Both the position numbers and the translations under genes were made by a program. The notes below the pieces were generated by a model that searched no databases, had not been told where the DNA came from, and saw only the letters and a program-made list of their open reading frames with translations. A stretch of 64,000 nucleotides of DNA from Tubiluchus corallicola (taxonomy: Eukaryota; Priapulida; Priapulimorpha; Priapulimorphida; Tubiluchidae), in NCBI GenBank assembly GCA_030141605.1, contig JAQGDQ010000401.1, forward strand, positions 64,001 through 128,000, written 5' to 3'. Shown here in pieces: positions 10,358 through 21,688 of the stretch (its first letter is position 1; each line of letters begins with the position of its first letter).

Positions 10358-11239
10358 GTAAGAACCAATAAATGTGTACATGAATAATACTTTTGGATCC
10401 GGAATAAGCAGTGATGGTACTGTTGGTGTTGTTCTAGCATTTATCTTTAAAAGCAATCACAGGCCACAGTTTTCATTGTATGAGGCTGAAATCTTGTCTG
10501 AAGGTTATAGGGCCTTTTAGCAGACCATAGCAGAGCGAGACTTTTTTACTTTGTCGAAAGTGTTATCACGCTATTCCTTTGCCAGGCACTGTACTGCTTA
10601 ACCCCTCAAGCCCCTCGTGTTCAACAAAAACTGGTACAATTTTTTTTGTCAATATCTCGCCTAATAAGCCTCAGATCTTCAAATTGTTTTGTGATAAGAT
10701 GCATCGTTATACTAAGAATAATTTTTTTGCCCAAAAATTGACTTACTACATTTCGCGTGAAGACAGGAAAATTATACCTGTTAAAGGGATCTACTGCACT
10801 GATATGCTGTTGTGGTTTGTTTCGGTCTATGTTGTTAGATAGTTACCTAGGCACTGTACTAGGTTTGGAGAATTATTTTCTAAACCAGAAATACACTCTG
10901 TAATAGACAAACGTTATAGACAGAGTCTATTTCCAGCTTATGAATAAAGATAATAGGCAGCAACTCAACTGCATAGCAATTAGGAGAGCAAGGGGAGCAA
11001 CCACTCCTCTCGAGCAATTTTTCGAAATTGGCACCTAGCTGCCTCCAACATGCCTCCCCTGTTTTTGAAATGAATGTGGATTTATGCAACTCATTTGTCA
11101 AGGTTGACTGATTGAACCAAGGATCAAATTGCCCACATCCAGTTTGGGCTTCAAAATAAACAATGGGTAAAATAAAATACCTAATAAACAGTGAATTCAA
11201 TGAAGCCATGTAAAGTTTAGAATTACTTGCACATTGCAG

Positions 11240-11389
11240 ATTTAAATGAATGTGATGTCAACAATCCAACTCACAACTGTGATCCTGATCTTGCCATTTG
11301 CTTGAACGCTGAGGGAAGTTTTTCTTGTCAGTGCCTTAATGGGACAGTTGACCTGAATGAAGCAAACACTCCAGGGACCGTCTGCTCAG
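11240..11389 (+). CDS. Calcium-binding EGF exon, tandem unit 1 (type E2)
   Basis: A 150-base phase 1-1 exon with acceptor ACATTGCAG and donor GTAAAA. It encodes one complete six-cysteine calcium-binding EGF domain: DLNEC gives the calcium signature and CLNAEGSFSC the hydroxylation consensus, followed by CQC and a short acidic linker ending TVCS. Such domains make rigid calcium-dependent rods in extracellular proteins. It is the first of five near-identical tandem copies. It carries NAEGSF, like the copy at 18820; the others have NVEGSF. Confidence 0.9.
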
Positions 11390-13187
11390 GTAAAAGACAA
11401 GTATTATTTTGTTATGGTGTTTGCGTATTGTAGCTCAAGACTGGATTGTATAGAGTAAAGTCTCGAACTGACACAAACAATGAACTGTAGTCTTCATGAA
11501 GAACACTTCAGCAGAGAAAATTATTTCTTTGCTAGTCCAAAACAAAGTACAATATCAATAAAGTTTCACTTCATGTAGAATTGCAGAGTATAGCATAGTT
11601 GTCTCTATTTTGCCTCTTCTGTCTGTTCTCTGCTTCACCTCTTTTTTTCAGTTCCCTGAACAGCAGCCCATGCTGTTGTAAAAGTAACAATTTTAACAGC
11701 TAGTTAGAACCTTACCTTGTTCATTTTTTCTTGTTCCGAAGCAAGATACTGCTAGTAAATCACTCTAGTATGCACAGACTAATGCATAATTAAGTAACGT
11801 CCACTTAAAACAACTGAAAATACTGAACTGGTTCACCACTGGGTTAGCTTTACCCACATGTGACGTGATGGTTTTAGTTAAGCCACGTTGCTACTGTATG
11901 TTACATGTGTTAGTACACGTATGCCGCATCACAGCTGAAGTACATCTGAACTGAGAGTGTCTCTTTTTATGCAATGCATTTCCGGGATGGAGGTGCTAAT
12001 GCCCACCTAACTAGTGAATGACAAGATACATGTAACAGCAAAGAATAAGACGTACGAACATGAAATTGCATTTGTGTGGCAATAATTCTTTTATGTAAAT
12101 CATTCTCTAAAAACAGTATGTTCCTTTTCTCTGTTTTATGAGACAGATTTTTTTCGATACAGTTTAAGATTGGGCCCAGTTTTCCTTTTAATGAATCACA
12201 GTAACATTTAAATATGCATCAAAAGTTGCTTTACTATTCAGTAAAACAAAGAAAGAAAGTAGTTTTTAAATTAATGGACTTACTAGGTTGTAAATGAAAG
12301 TTTGCATCTCCATTGTGTACTGCTTGTTTTCAGAAAGCAGGACTTTTTAGATTCCTACTTGTGTTCAACTGAGAACTGTACTGTTCAACCCCTCAAGCCC
12401 CTCGTGTTCAACAAAAACTGGTGCAATTGTAAGATCATAAATACAGTATTTTAGCTTCACCTGTAAATGGTTGGCTAGCCTATCTAGCTATTCACCTGTA
12501 AAGCATCTGGTGATTGGCTGAATTGGATGCTTCTGTGGACTTATTAGGTTTATCTGAAATTTTCAGCAAAAAACTGATTTACTAGGTTTTTATTTGTCAA
12601 TATCTCGCCTAATAAGCCTCTGATCTTCAAATTGTTTTGTGATAAGATGCATCGTTATACTAAGAATAATTTTTTTGCCCAAAAATTGACTTACTACATT
12701 TCGCGTGAAGATAGGAGAAATATACCTGTTAAAGGGATCTACTGCACTGATATGCTGTTGTGGTTTGTTTCGGTCTATGTTGTTAGATAGTTACCTAGGC
12801 ACTGTACTAGGTTTGGAGAATTATTTTCTAAACCAGAAATACACTCTGTAATAGACAAACGTTGTTATAGACAGAGTCTATTTCCAGCTTATGAATAAAG
12901 ATAATAGGCAGCAACTCAACTGCATAGCAAATAGGAAAGCAAGGGGAGCAACCACTCCTCTCGGGAATTTTTCAAAATTGGCACCTAGCTGCCTCCAACA
13001 TGCCTCCCCTGTTTTTGAAATGAATGTGGATTTATGCAACTCATTTGTCAAGGTTGACTGATTGAACCAAGGATCAAATTTCCCAAATCCAATTTGGGCT
13101 TCAAAATAAACAATGGGTAAAAAAATACCTAATAAACAGTGAATTCAATGAAGCCATGTAAAGTTTAGAATTACTTGCACATTGCAG

Positions 13188-13337
13188 ATTTAAATGAATG
13201 TGATGTCAACAATCCAACTCACAACTGCGATCCTGATCTTGCCATTTGCTTGAACGTTGAGGGAAGTTTTTCTTGTCAGTGCCTTAATGGGACAGTTGAC
13301 CTGAATGAAGCAAACACTCCAGGGACCGTCTGCTCTG
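13188..13337 (+). CDS. Calcium-binding EGF exon, tandem unit 2 (type E2)
   Basis: A 150-base phase 1-1 exon encoding the same six-cysteine calcium-binding EGF domain, NVEGSF variant. The penultimate codon is TCT instead of TCA, a silent change. Its intervals share unit-specific indels with unit 3. Confidence 0.9.
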
Positions 13338-15013
13338 GTAAAAGACAAGTATTATTTTGTTATGGTGTTTGCGTATTGTAGCTCAGGACTGGATTGTATA
13401 GAGTGAAGTCTCGAACTGACACAAACAATGAACTGTAGTCTTCATGAAGAACAAACACTTCAGCAGAGAAAATTATTTCTTTGCTAGTCCAAAACAAAGT
13501 ACAATATCAATAAAGTTTCACTTCATGTGGAATTGCAGAGTATAGCATAGTTGTCTCTATTTTGCCTCTTCTGTCTGTTCTCTGCTTCACCTCTTTTTTT
13601 TAGTTCCCTGAACAGCAGCCCATGCTGTTGTAAAAGTAACAATTTTAAAAGCTAGTTAGAACCTTACCTTGTTCATTTTTTCTTGTTCCGAAGCAAGATA
13701 CTGCTAGTAAATCACTCTAGTATGCACAGACTAATGCATAATTAAGTAACGTCCACTTAAAACAACTGAAAATACTGAACTGGTTCACCACTGGGTTAGC
13801 TTTACCCACATGTGACGTGATGGTTGTAGTTAAGCCACGTTGCTACTGTATGTTACATGTGTTAGTACACGTATGCCGCATCACAGCTGAAGTACATCTG
13901 AACTGAGAGTGCCTCTTTTTATGCAATGCATTTCCGGGATGGAGGTGCTAATGCCCACCTAACTAGTGAATGACAAGATACATGTAACAGTAAAGAATAA
14001 GACGTACGAACATGAAATTGCATTTTTGTGGCAATAATTCTTTTATGTAAATCATTCTCTAAAAACAGTATGTTCCTTTTCACTGTTTTATGAGACAGAT
14101 TTTTTTCGATACAGTTTAAGATTGGGCCCAGTTTTCCTTTTAATGAATCACAGTAACATTTAAATATGCATCAAAAGTTGCTTTACTATTCAATAAAACA
14201 AAGAAAGAAAGTAGTTTTTAAATTAATGGACTTACCAGGTTCTAAATGAAAATTTGCGTCTCCATTGTGTACTGCTTGTTTTCAGAAAGCAGGACTTTTT
14301 AGATTCCTACTTGTGTTCAACTGAGAAAGACTTGCCAATCGCGCTATTCCTTTGCCAGGCACTGTACGGTTTAACCCCTCAAGCCCCTCGTGTTCAACAA
14401 AAACTGGTGCAATATTTATTTGTCAATATCTCGCCTAATAAGCCTCAGATCTTCAAATTGTTTTGTGATAAGATGCATCGTTATACTAAGAATAATTTTT
14501 TTGCCCAAAAATTGACTTACTACATTTCGCTTGAAGATAGGAGAAATATACCTGTTAAAGGGATCTACTGCACTGATATGCTGTTGTGGTTTATTTCGGT
14601 CTATGTTGTTAGATAGTTGCCTAGGCACTGTACTAGGTTTGGAGAATTATTTTCTAAACCAGAAATACACTCTGTAATAGACAAACGTTATAGACAGAGT
14701 CTATTTCCAGCTTATGAATAAAGATAATAGGCAGCAACTCAACTGCATAGCAAATAGGAAAGCAAGGGTAGCAACCACTCCTCTCGAGCAATTTTTCAAA
14801 ATTGGCACCTAGCTGCCTCCAACATGCCTCCCCTGTTTTTGAAATGAATGTGGATTTATGCAACACATTTGTCAAGGTTGACTGATTGAACCAAGGATCA
14901 AATTGCCCAAATCCAATTTGGGCTTCAAAATAAACAATGGGTAAAATAAAATACCTAATAAACAGTGAATTCAATGAAGCCATGTAAAGTTTAGAATTAC
15001 TTGCACATTGCAG

Positions 15014-15163
15014 ATTTAAATGAATGTGATGTCAACAATCCAACTCACAACTGCGATCCTGATCTTGCCATTTGCTTGAACGTTGAGGGGAGTTTTTCTT
15101 GTCAGTGCCTTAACGGGACAGTTGACCTGAATGAAGCAAACACTCCAGGGACCGTCTGCTCAG
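15014..15163 (+). CDS. Calcium-binding EGF exon, tandem unit 3 (type E2)
   Basis: A 150-base phase 1-1 exon. The protein is identical to units 2 and 4 (NVEGSF). Silent differences such as GGG in the EGS codon and AACGGG are shared with unit 4, marking these two as the most recent duplicates. Confidence 0.9.
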
Positions 15164-16835
15164 GTAAAAGACAAGTATTATTTTGTTATGGTGTTTGCGT
15201 ATTGTAGCTCAGGACTGGATTGTATAGAGTGAAGTCTCGAACTGACACAAACAATGAACTGTAGTCTTCATGAAGAACACTTCAGCAGAGAAAATTATTT
15301 CTTTGCTAGTCTAAAACAAAGTACAATATCAATAAAGTTTCACTTCATATAGAATTGCAGAGTATAGCATAGTTGTCTCTATTTTGCCTCTTCTGTCTGT
15401 TCTCTGCTTCACCTCTTTTTTTCAGTTCCCTGAACAGCAGCCCATGCTGTTGTAAAAGTAACAATTTTAACAGCTAGTTAGAATCTTACCTTGTTCATTT
15501 TTTCTTGTTCCGAAGCAAGATACTGCTAGTAAATCACTCTAGTATGCACAGACTAATGCATAATTAAGTAACGTCTACTTAAAACAACTGAAAATACTGA
15601 ACTGGTTCACCACTGGGTTAGCTTTACCCACATGTGACGTGATGGTTGTAGTTAAGCCACGTTGCTACTGTATGTTACATGTGTTAGTACACGTATGCCG
15701 CATCACAGCTGAAGTACATCTGAACTGAGAGTGCCTCTTTTTATGCAATGCATTTCCGGGATGGAGGTGCTAATGCCCACCTAACTAGTGAATGACAAGA
15801 TACATGTAACAGTAAAGAATAAGACGTACGAACATGAAATTGCACTTTTGTGGCAATAATTCTTTTATGTAAATCATTCTCTAAAAACAGTATGTTCCTT
15901 TTTACTGTTTTATGAGACAGATTTTTTTCGATACAGTTTAAGATTGGGCCCAGTTTTCCTTTTAATGAATCACAGTAACATTTAAATATGCATCAAAAGT
16001 TGCTTTACTATTCAATAAAACAAAGAAAGAAAGTAGTTTTTAAATTAATGGACTTACCAGGTTCTAAATGAAAATTTGCGTCTCCATTGTGTACTGCTTG
16101 TTTTCAGAAAGCAGGACTTTTTAGATTCCTACTTGTGTTCAACTGAGAAAGACTTGCCAATCGCGCTATTCCTTTGCCAGGCACTGTACGGTTTAACCCC
16201 TCAAGCCCCTCGTGTTCAACAAAAACTGGTGCAATATTTATTTGTCAATATCTCGCCTAATAAGCCTCAGATCTTCAAATTGTTTTGTGATAAGATGCAT
16301 CGTTATACTAAGAATAATTTTTTTGCCCAAAAATTGACTTACTACATTTCGCTTGAAGATAGGAGAAATATACCTGTTAAAGGGATCTACTGCACTGATA
16401 TGCTGTTGTGGTTTATTTCGGTCTATGTTGTTAGATAGTTGCCTAGGCACTGTACTAGGTTTAGAGAATTATTTTCTAAACCAGAAATACACTCTGTAAT
16501 AGACAAACGTTATAGACAGAGTCTATTTCCAGCTTATGAATAAAGATAATAGGCAGCAACTCAACTGCATAGCAAATAGGAAAGCAAGGGTAGCAACCAC
16601 TCCTCTCGAGCAATTTTTCAAAATTGGCACCTAGCTGCCTCCAACATGCCTCCCCTGTTTTTGAAATGAATGTGGATTTATGCAACACATTTGTCAAGGT
16701 TGACTGATTGAACCAAGGATCAAATTGCCCAAATCCAATTTGGGCTTCAAAATAAACAATGGGTAAAATAAAATACCTAATAAACAGTGAATTCAATGAA
16801 GCCATGTAAAGTTTAGAATTACTTGCACATTGCAG

Positions 16836-16985
16836 ATTTAAATGAATGTGATGTCAACAATCCAACTCACAACTGCGATCCTGATCTTGCCATTTGCTTG
16901 AACGTTGAGGGGAGTTTTTCTTGTCAGTGCCTTAACGGGACAGTTGACCTGAATGAAGCAAACACTCCAGGGACCGTCTGCTCAG
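16836..16985 (+). CDS. Calcium-binding EGF exon, tandem unit 4 (type E2)
   Basis: A 150-base phase 1-1 exon that appears identical to unit 3 at the nucleotide level. The downstream interval carries the 160-bp block missing from units 2 and 3, so this unit is a junction between the two interval types. Confidence 0.9.
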
Positions 16986-18819
16986 GTAAAAGACAAGTAT
17001 TATTTTGTTATGGTGTTTGCGTATTGTAGCTCAGGACTGGATTGTATAGAGTGAAGTCTCGAACTGACACAAACAATGAACTGTAGTCTTCATGAAGAAC
17101 ACTTCAGCAGAGAAAATTATTTCTTTGCTAGTCTAAAACAAAGTACAATATCAATAAAGTTTCACTTCATATAGAATTGCAGAGTATAGCATAGTTGTCT
17201 CTATTTTGCCTCTTCTGTCTGTTCTCTGCTTCACCTCTTTTTTTCAGTTCCCTGAACAGCAGCCCATGCTGTTGTAAAAGTAACAATTTTAACAGCTAGT
17301 TAGAATCTTACCTTGTTCATTTTTTCTTGTTCCGAAGCAAGATACTGCTAGTAAATCACTCTAGTATGCACAGACTAATGCATAATTAAGTAACGTCTAC
17401 TTAAAACAACTGAAAATACTGAACTGGTTCACCACTGGGTTAGCTTTACCCACATGTGACGTGATGGTTGTAGTTAAGCCACGTTGCTACTGTATGTTTG
17501 TATGTTACATGTGTTAGTACACGTATGCCGCATCACAGCTGAAGTACATCTGAACTGAGAGTGCCTCTTTTTATGCAATGCATTTCCGGGATGGAGGTGC
17601 TAATGCCCACCTAACTAGTGAATGACAAGATACATGTAACAGTAAAGAATAAGACGTACGAACATGAAATTGCATTTGTGTGGCAATAATTCTTTTATGT
17701 AAATCATTCTCTAAAAACAGTATGTTCCTTTTCACTGTTTTATGAGACAGATTTTTTTCGATACAGTTTAAGATTGGGCCTTCCTTTTAATGAATCACAG
17801 TAACATTTAAATATGCATCAAAAGTTGCTTTACTATTCAGTAAAACAAAGAAAGAAAGTAGTTTTTAAATTAATGGACTTACTAGGTTGTAAATGAAAGT
17901 TTGCATCTCCATTGTGTACTGCTTGTTTTCAGAAAGCAGGACTTTTTAGATTCCTACTTGTGTTCAACTGAGAAAGACTTGCTAATCACGCTATTCCTTT
18001 GCCAGGCACTGTACTGTTTAACCCCTCAAGCCCCTCGTGTTCAACAAAAACTGGTGCAATTGCAAGATCATAAATACAGTATTTTAGCGTCACCTGTAAA
18101 TGGTTGGCTAGCCTATCTAGCTATTCACCTGTAAAGCATCTGGTGATTGGCTGAATTGGATGCTTCTGTGGACTTATTAGGTTTATCTGAAATTTTCAGC
18201 AAAAAACTGATTTACTAGGTTTTTATTTGTCAATATCTCTCCTAATAAGCCTCTGATCTTCAAATTGTTTTGTGATAAGATGCATCGTTATACTAAGAAT
18301 AATTTTTTTGCCCAAAAATTGACTTACTACATTTCGCGTGAAGATAGGAGAAATATACCTGTTAAAGGGATCTACTGCACTGATATGCTGTTGTGGTTTG
18401 TTTCGGTCTATGTTGTTAGATAGTTACCTAGGCACTGTACTAGGTTTGGAGAATTATTTTCTAAACCAGAAATACACTCTGTAATAGACAAACGTTGTTA
18501 TAGACAGAGTCTATTTCCAGCTTATGAATAAAGATAATAGGCAGCAACTCAACTGCATAGCAAATAGGAAAGCAAGGGGAGCAACCACTCCTCTCGGGAA
18601 TTTTTCAAAATTGGCACCTAGCTGCCTCCAACATGCCTCCCCTGTTTTTGAAATGAATGTGGATTTATGCAACTCATTTGTCAAGGTTGACTGATTGAAC
18701 CAAGGATCAAATTTCCCAAATCCAATTTGGGCTTCAAAATAAACAATAGGTAAAAAATACCTAATAAACAGTGAATTCAATGAAGCCATGTAAAGTTTAG
18801 AATTACTTGCACATTGCAG

Positions 18820-18969
18820 ATTTAAATGAATGTGATGTCAACAATCCAACTCACAACTGTGATCCTGATCTTGCCATTTGCTTGAACGCTGAGGGAAGTT
18901 TTTCTTGTCAGTGCCTTAATGGGACAGTTGACCTGAATGAAGCAAACACTCCAGGGACCGTCTGCTCAG
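18820..18969 (+). CDS. Calcium-binding EGF exon, tandem unit 5 (type E2)
   Basis: A 150-base phase 1-1 exon of the NAEGSF variant, matching unit 1. All six cysteines, the DLNEC signature and the hydroxylation consensus are intact. It is the last unit before the decayed end of the array. Confidence 0.9.
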
Positions 18970-19847
18970 GTAAAAGACAAGTATTATTTTGTTATGGTGT
19001 TTGCGTATTGTAGCTCAGGACTGGATTGTATAGAGTGAAGTCTCAAACTGACACAAACAATGAACTGCAGTCTTCATGAAGAACACTTCAGCAGAGAAAA
19101 TTACTTCTTTGCTAGTCTAAAACAAAGTACAATATCAATAAAGTTTCACTTCATGTAGAATTGCAGAGTATAGCATAGTTGTCTCTATTTTGCCTCTTCT
19201 GTCTGTTCTCTGCTTCACCTCTTTTTTTCTGTTCCCTGAGCAGCAGCCCATGCTGTTGTAAAAGTAACAATTTTAACAGCTAGTTAGAACCTTACCTTGT
19301 TCATTTTTTCTTGTTCCGAAGCAAGATACTGCTAGTAAATCACTCTAGTATGCACAGACTAATGCATAATTAAGTAACGTCCACTTAAAACAACTGAAAA
19401 TACTGAACTGGTTCACCACTGGGTTGGCTTTACCCACATGTCATGTAATGGTTGTAGTCAAGCTTCGTTGCTGGGGTATGTTACATGTGTTAGTACACGT
19501 ATGCCGCATCACAGCTGAAGTACATCTGAACTGAGAGGTACAGTGCCTCTTTTTATGCAATGCATTTCCGGGATGGAGGTGCTAATGTCCACCTAACTAG
19601 TGAATGACAAGATACATATAACAGCAAAGAATAAGACATACGAACTTGAAATTGCATTTGTGTGGTAATAATTCTTTTATGTAAATCATTCTCTAAAAAC
19701 AGTATGTTCCTTTTCACTGTTTTATGGGACAGATTTTTTTCGATACAGTTTAAGATTGGGCCCAGTTTTCCTTTTAATGAATCACAGTAACATTTGAATA
19801 TGCATCAAAAGTTGCTTTACTATTCAGTAAAACAAAGAAAGAAAGTA

Positions 19848-20261
19848 CCGTATTTTCCCATGTATAAGAGACCATTTTTTGCCTAGAATTTTCACTTTAA
19901 AAATAGGGGGTCTCTTATACATGGGAGTAAGTCTTTTGAATAAGATGGGTCCTCAAGGCATGGAATGGTGTAAAGCCAGAGGTCATTATTAAATCTTTCA
20001 AGAAGTGTGGCATCTCCAATGCCATGGATGGCACAGAGGACAATGCCATTTTTGAGCAGAGTGACTCCTCTGATGATGAACTGGCTGGAATTGCTGAAGG
20101 TCTGACTCCAGTTGATATTTTTGATGAGAGTGATGAGGAATTTAATGATTTCTATGATGAATAAAGTTATTCATTAGCAAAAAACTTTTTTCCAGAATTT
20201 TTGCCTAAAAATTGAAGGGGTCTCCTATACACAAGGGTCTCTTATACATGGGAAAATACGG
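19848..20261. mobile_element. Truncated pogo/Tigger-like TIR element, TA target site
   Basis: An element of 414 bp with perfect 26-bp terminal inverted repeats (19848-19873 and 20236-20261; ends CCGTATTTTCCCATG and its complement), flanked by the dinucleotide TA. Neighbouring EGF units have the empty site GAAAGAAAGTAGTTTTT. An inward copy of the terminal motif occurs near 19907-19924. TA duplication and these ends fit the Tc1/mariner-pogo superfamily. The inside retains the end of a transposase-like frame, so this is an internally deleted copy. Confidence 0.85.
19970..20164 (+). pseudogene. C-terminal remnant of a pogo/Tigger-like transposase
   Basis: An open frame of 64 codons ending TAA at 20162-20164. 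It begins within an I-I-K-S-F-K-K-C-G-I-S-N-A-like segment, a typical end of the DDE domain in pogo/Tigger and CENP-B-related transposases, and ends in a very acidic tail (FDESDEEFNDFYDE). The DNA-binding and catalytic parts are missing. The family assignment is from memory of the motif. Confidence 0.55.
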
Positions 20262-21553
20262 TAGTTTTTAAATTAATGGACTTACCAGGTTGTAAATGAA
20301 AGTTTGCGTCTCCATTGTGTACTGCTTGTTTTCAGAAAGCAGGACTTTTTAGATTCCTACTTGTGTTCAACTGAGAAAGACTTTCCAATCATGCTATTCC
20401 TTTGCCAGGCACTGTACTGTTTAACCCCTCAAACCCCTCATGTTCAACAAAAACTGGTGCAATTGTAAGATCATAAATACAGTATTTTAGCTTCACCTGT
20501 AAATGGTTGGCTGAGACAGGCTTGCCAATCACGCTAATAGTAACAATTTTAACAGCTAGTTAGAACCTTACCTTGTTCATTTTTTCGTGTTCCGAAGCAA
20601 GGTACTGCTGGTAAGTCACTCTACTAGTATGCCCAGACTAATGCATAATTAAGTAACGTCCACTTAAAATAACTGAAATTACTGAACTGGTGCAGCAGCC
20701 GGGTTAGCTTTACCCACATGTCAGGTGATGGTTGTAGTTAAACCACATTGCTGCGGTACAATTAACCTTTGACCTACAGCAACTGCGCGTGTGCACAACG
20801 AAACTGCCAAAAGGCTTATTTCTAAGATCTGAATTTTATAGTACATTGTTTATACATAAAATTATTAGCTTTGCTGTAATGAAATATATGATTTTATGGG
20901 CCCTTTTTAACAAGGAAACTGGATGGAGTATAACCCCTGCAGGCTCTTTCTCTCACCCCCGCCAGTTTCTGTGCTTTTGTCATAGTGTCATAATTGACCT
21001 TTATAACTTTCAGATTTTATTTAGAAAGTCTTTACTATTAGATACCATCAAAATGCCCCGTAATACAGCAGAGATGCAAAGAAATTTTTTTTGAACATTA
21101 TCTGTAATGAAATGATTCTCATTAAATTATCTTTTAAGATAAACTGTGTCTTATTGTACTTCAGCAGAGTGCTGAATGTGGGATCTTGATGTGTAGTATA
21201 TATGGCATGCTTACTGAGCCTTATAAGACATTCGTTGTGCTTAATTTTGTTTTGAATAATATGAAAACTTGTGTTAATTGAGAGCTGATGTATTTAATGG
21301 AAAATAATTTTTTCCTTAATAGTCACATTTACCGTGAAATCCTGTTTGTTGTTCTTATCAAGATAGTGAGGATGGATTTTTACCTACAGGCACAATCATG
21401 AACTTTGTTTGTGAGGAAAATACTGAAAACAATACGTCGTTCTGAAAATCGGATTCCAAATCACTTACAACATTTTAATCTTTTCATGTTAAAGTAAAAG
21501 GCAACGTCAAATCTGTAATTGTAGTAACTGATGAGCTGAAACTCTGCTTGCAG

Positions 21554-21688
21554 ATATAAACGAATGTGATGTCAGTAATTCAAGCCATGATTGTGATCCT
21601 GTGCTTGCTAACTGTGTAAACACAGTTGGAAGTTTCACCTGTGAACTTATTGACACAACAACTGATGCAAGTGGATCAAGTAATACAG
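21554..21688 (+). CDS. Truncated calcium-binding EGF exon (type E3)
   Basis: A 135-base phase 1-1 exon with acceptor GCTTGCAG and donor GTACCA. DINEC gives the calcium signature and CVNTVGSFTC the hydroxylation consensus, but after cysteine 4 the sequence reads ELIDTTTDASGSSNTG: cysteines 5 and 6 are lost. It could fold only as a partial EGF module with two disulfides and a Ser/Thr-rich tail. It is clearly older than the tandem copies and links the EGF array to the lectin domains. Confidence 0.8.

Larger units (their letters stand above)
7640..10570. repeat. Segmental duplication, source-side copy (partner 43269-45995)
   Basis: From ATAATTGCATCCTGTG at 7640 to GTTATCACG near 10570 the sequence is almost identical to 43269-45995, except for a replaced tract in the ShKT-ShKT intron of the partner. 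The copy holds ShKT exons 8189-8302 and 9331-9483 and EGF exon 10178-10357. After 10570 it jumps to EGF-unit sequence (CTATTCCTTTGCCAGG) at the shared word ATCACG, whereas the partner continues for several hundred further bases, suggesting a deletion here. Confidence 0.85.
11240..20280. repeat. Tandem array of five 1.82-1.98 kb EGF units
   Basis: Exon-to-exon spacings are 1948, 1826, 1822 and 1984 bp. Introns are as similar as the exons: 15014-16835 and 16836 onward are almost identical over long stretches. Units differ by a block of about 160 bp present in the first and fourth intervals (GTAAGATCATAAATACAG to GGTTTTTA) but missing from the second and third, and by a 40-bp indel in the first. 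The last unit is interrupted by a pogo-like element at 19848 and decays after 20280. Equally conserved introns point to recent unequal exchange or gene conversion (inference). Confidence 0.92.
18970..21553. other. Intron after the EGF array, with a pogo-like insertion
   Basis: It contains the non-coding part of the fifth EGF unit, the 414-bp TA-flanked element, a partial repeat of unit sequence at about 20530-20790 (TTTTAACAGCTAGTTAGAACC onward) and unique AT-rich sequence from about 20790. No further EGF exon was found. Confidence 0.6.

Noticed and set aside
10880-11209. Repeated 109-codon minus-strand frame upstream of each EGF exon (also near 14654, 16476, 46960)
   Set aside because: It lies in the tandem-unit intron, is disrupted in some units (for example 18511), has no recognisable domain, and is repeated only because the units are copies.
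14254-14616. 120-codon + strand frame in EGF-unit introns (also 16076, 46560)
   Set aside because: Open only in units lacking the 160-bp block; broken in the others. No domain. Best explained as chance within duplicated intron.
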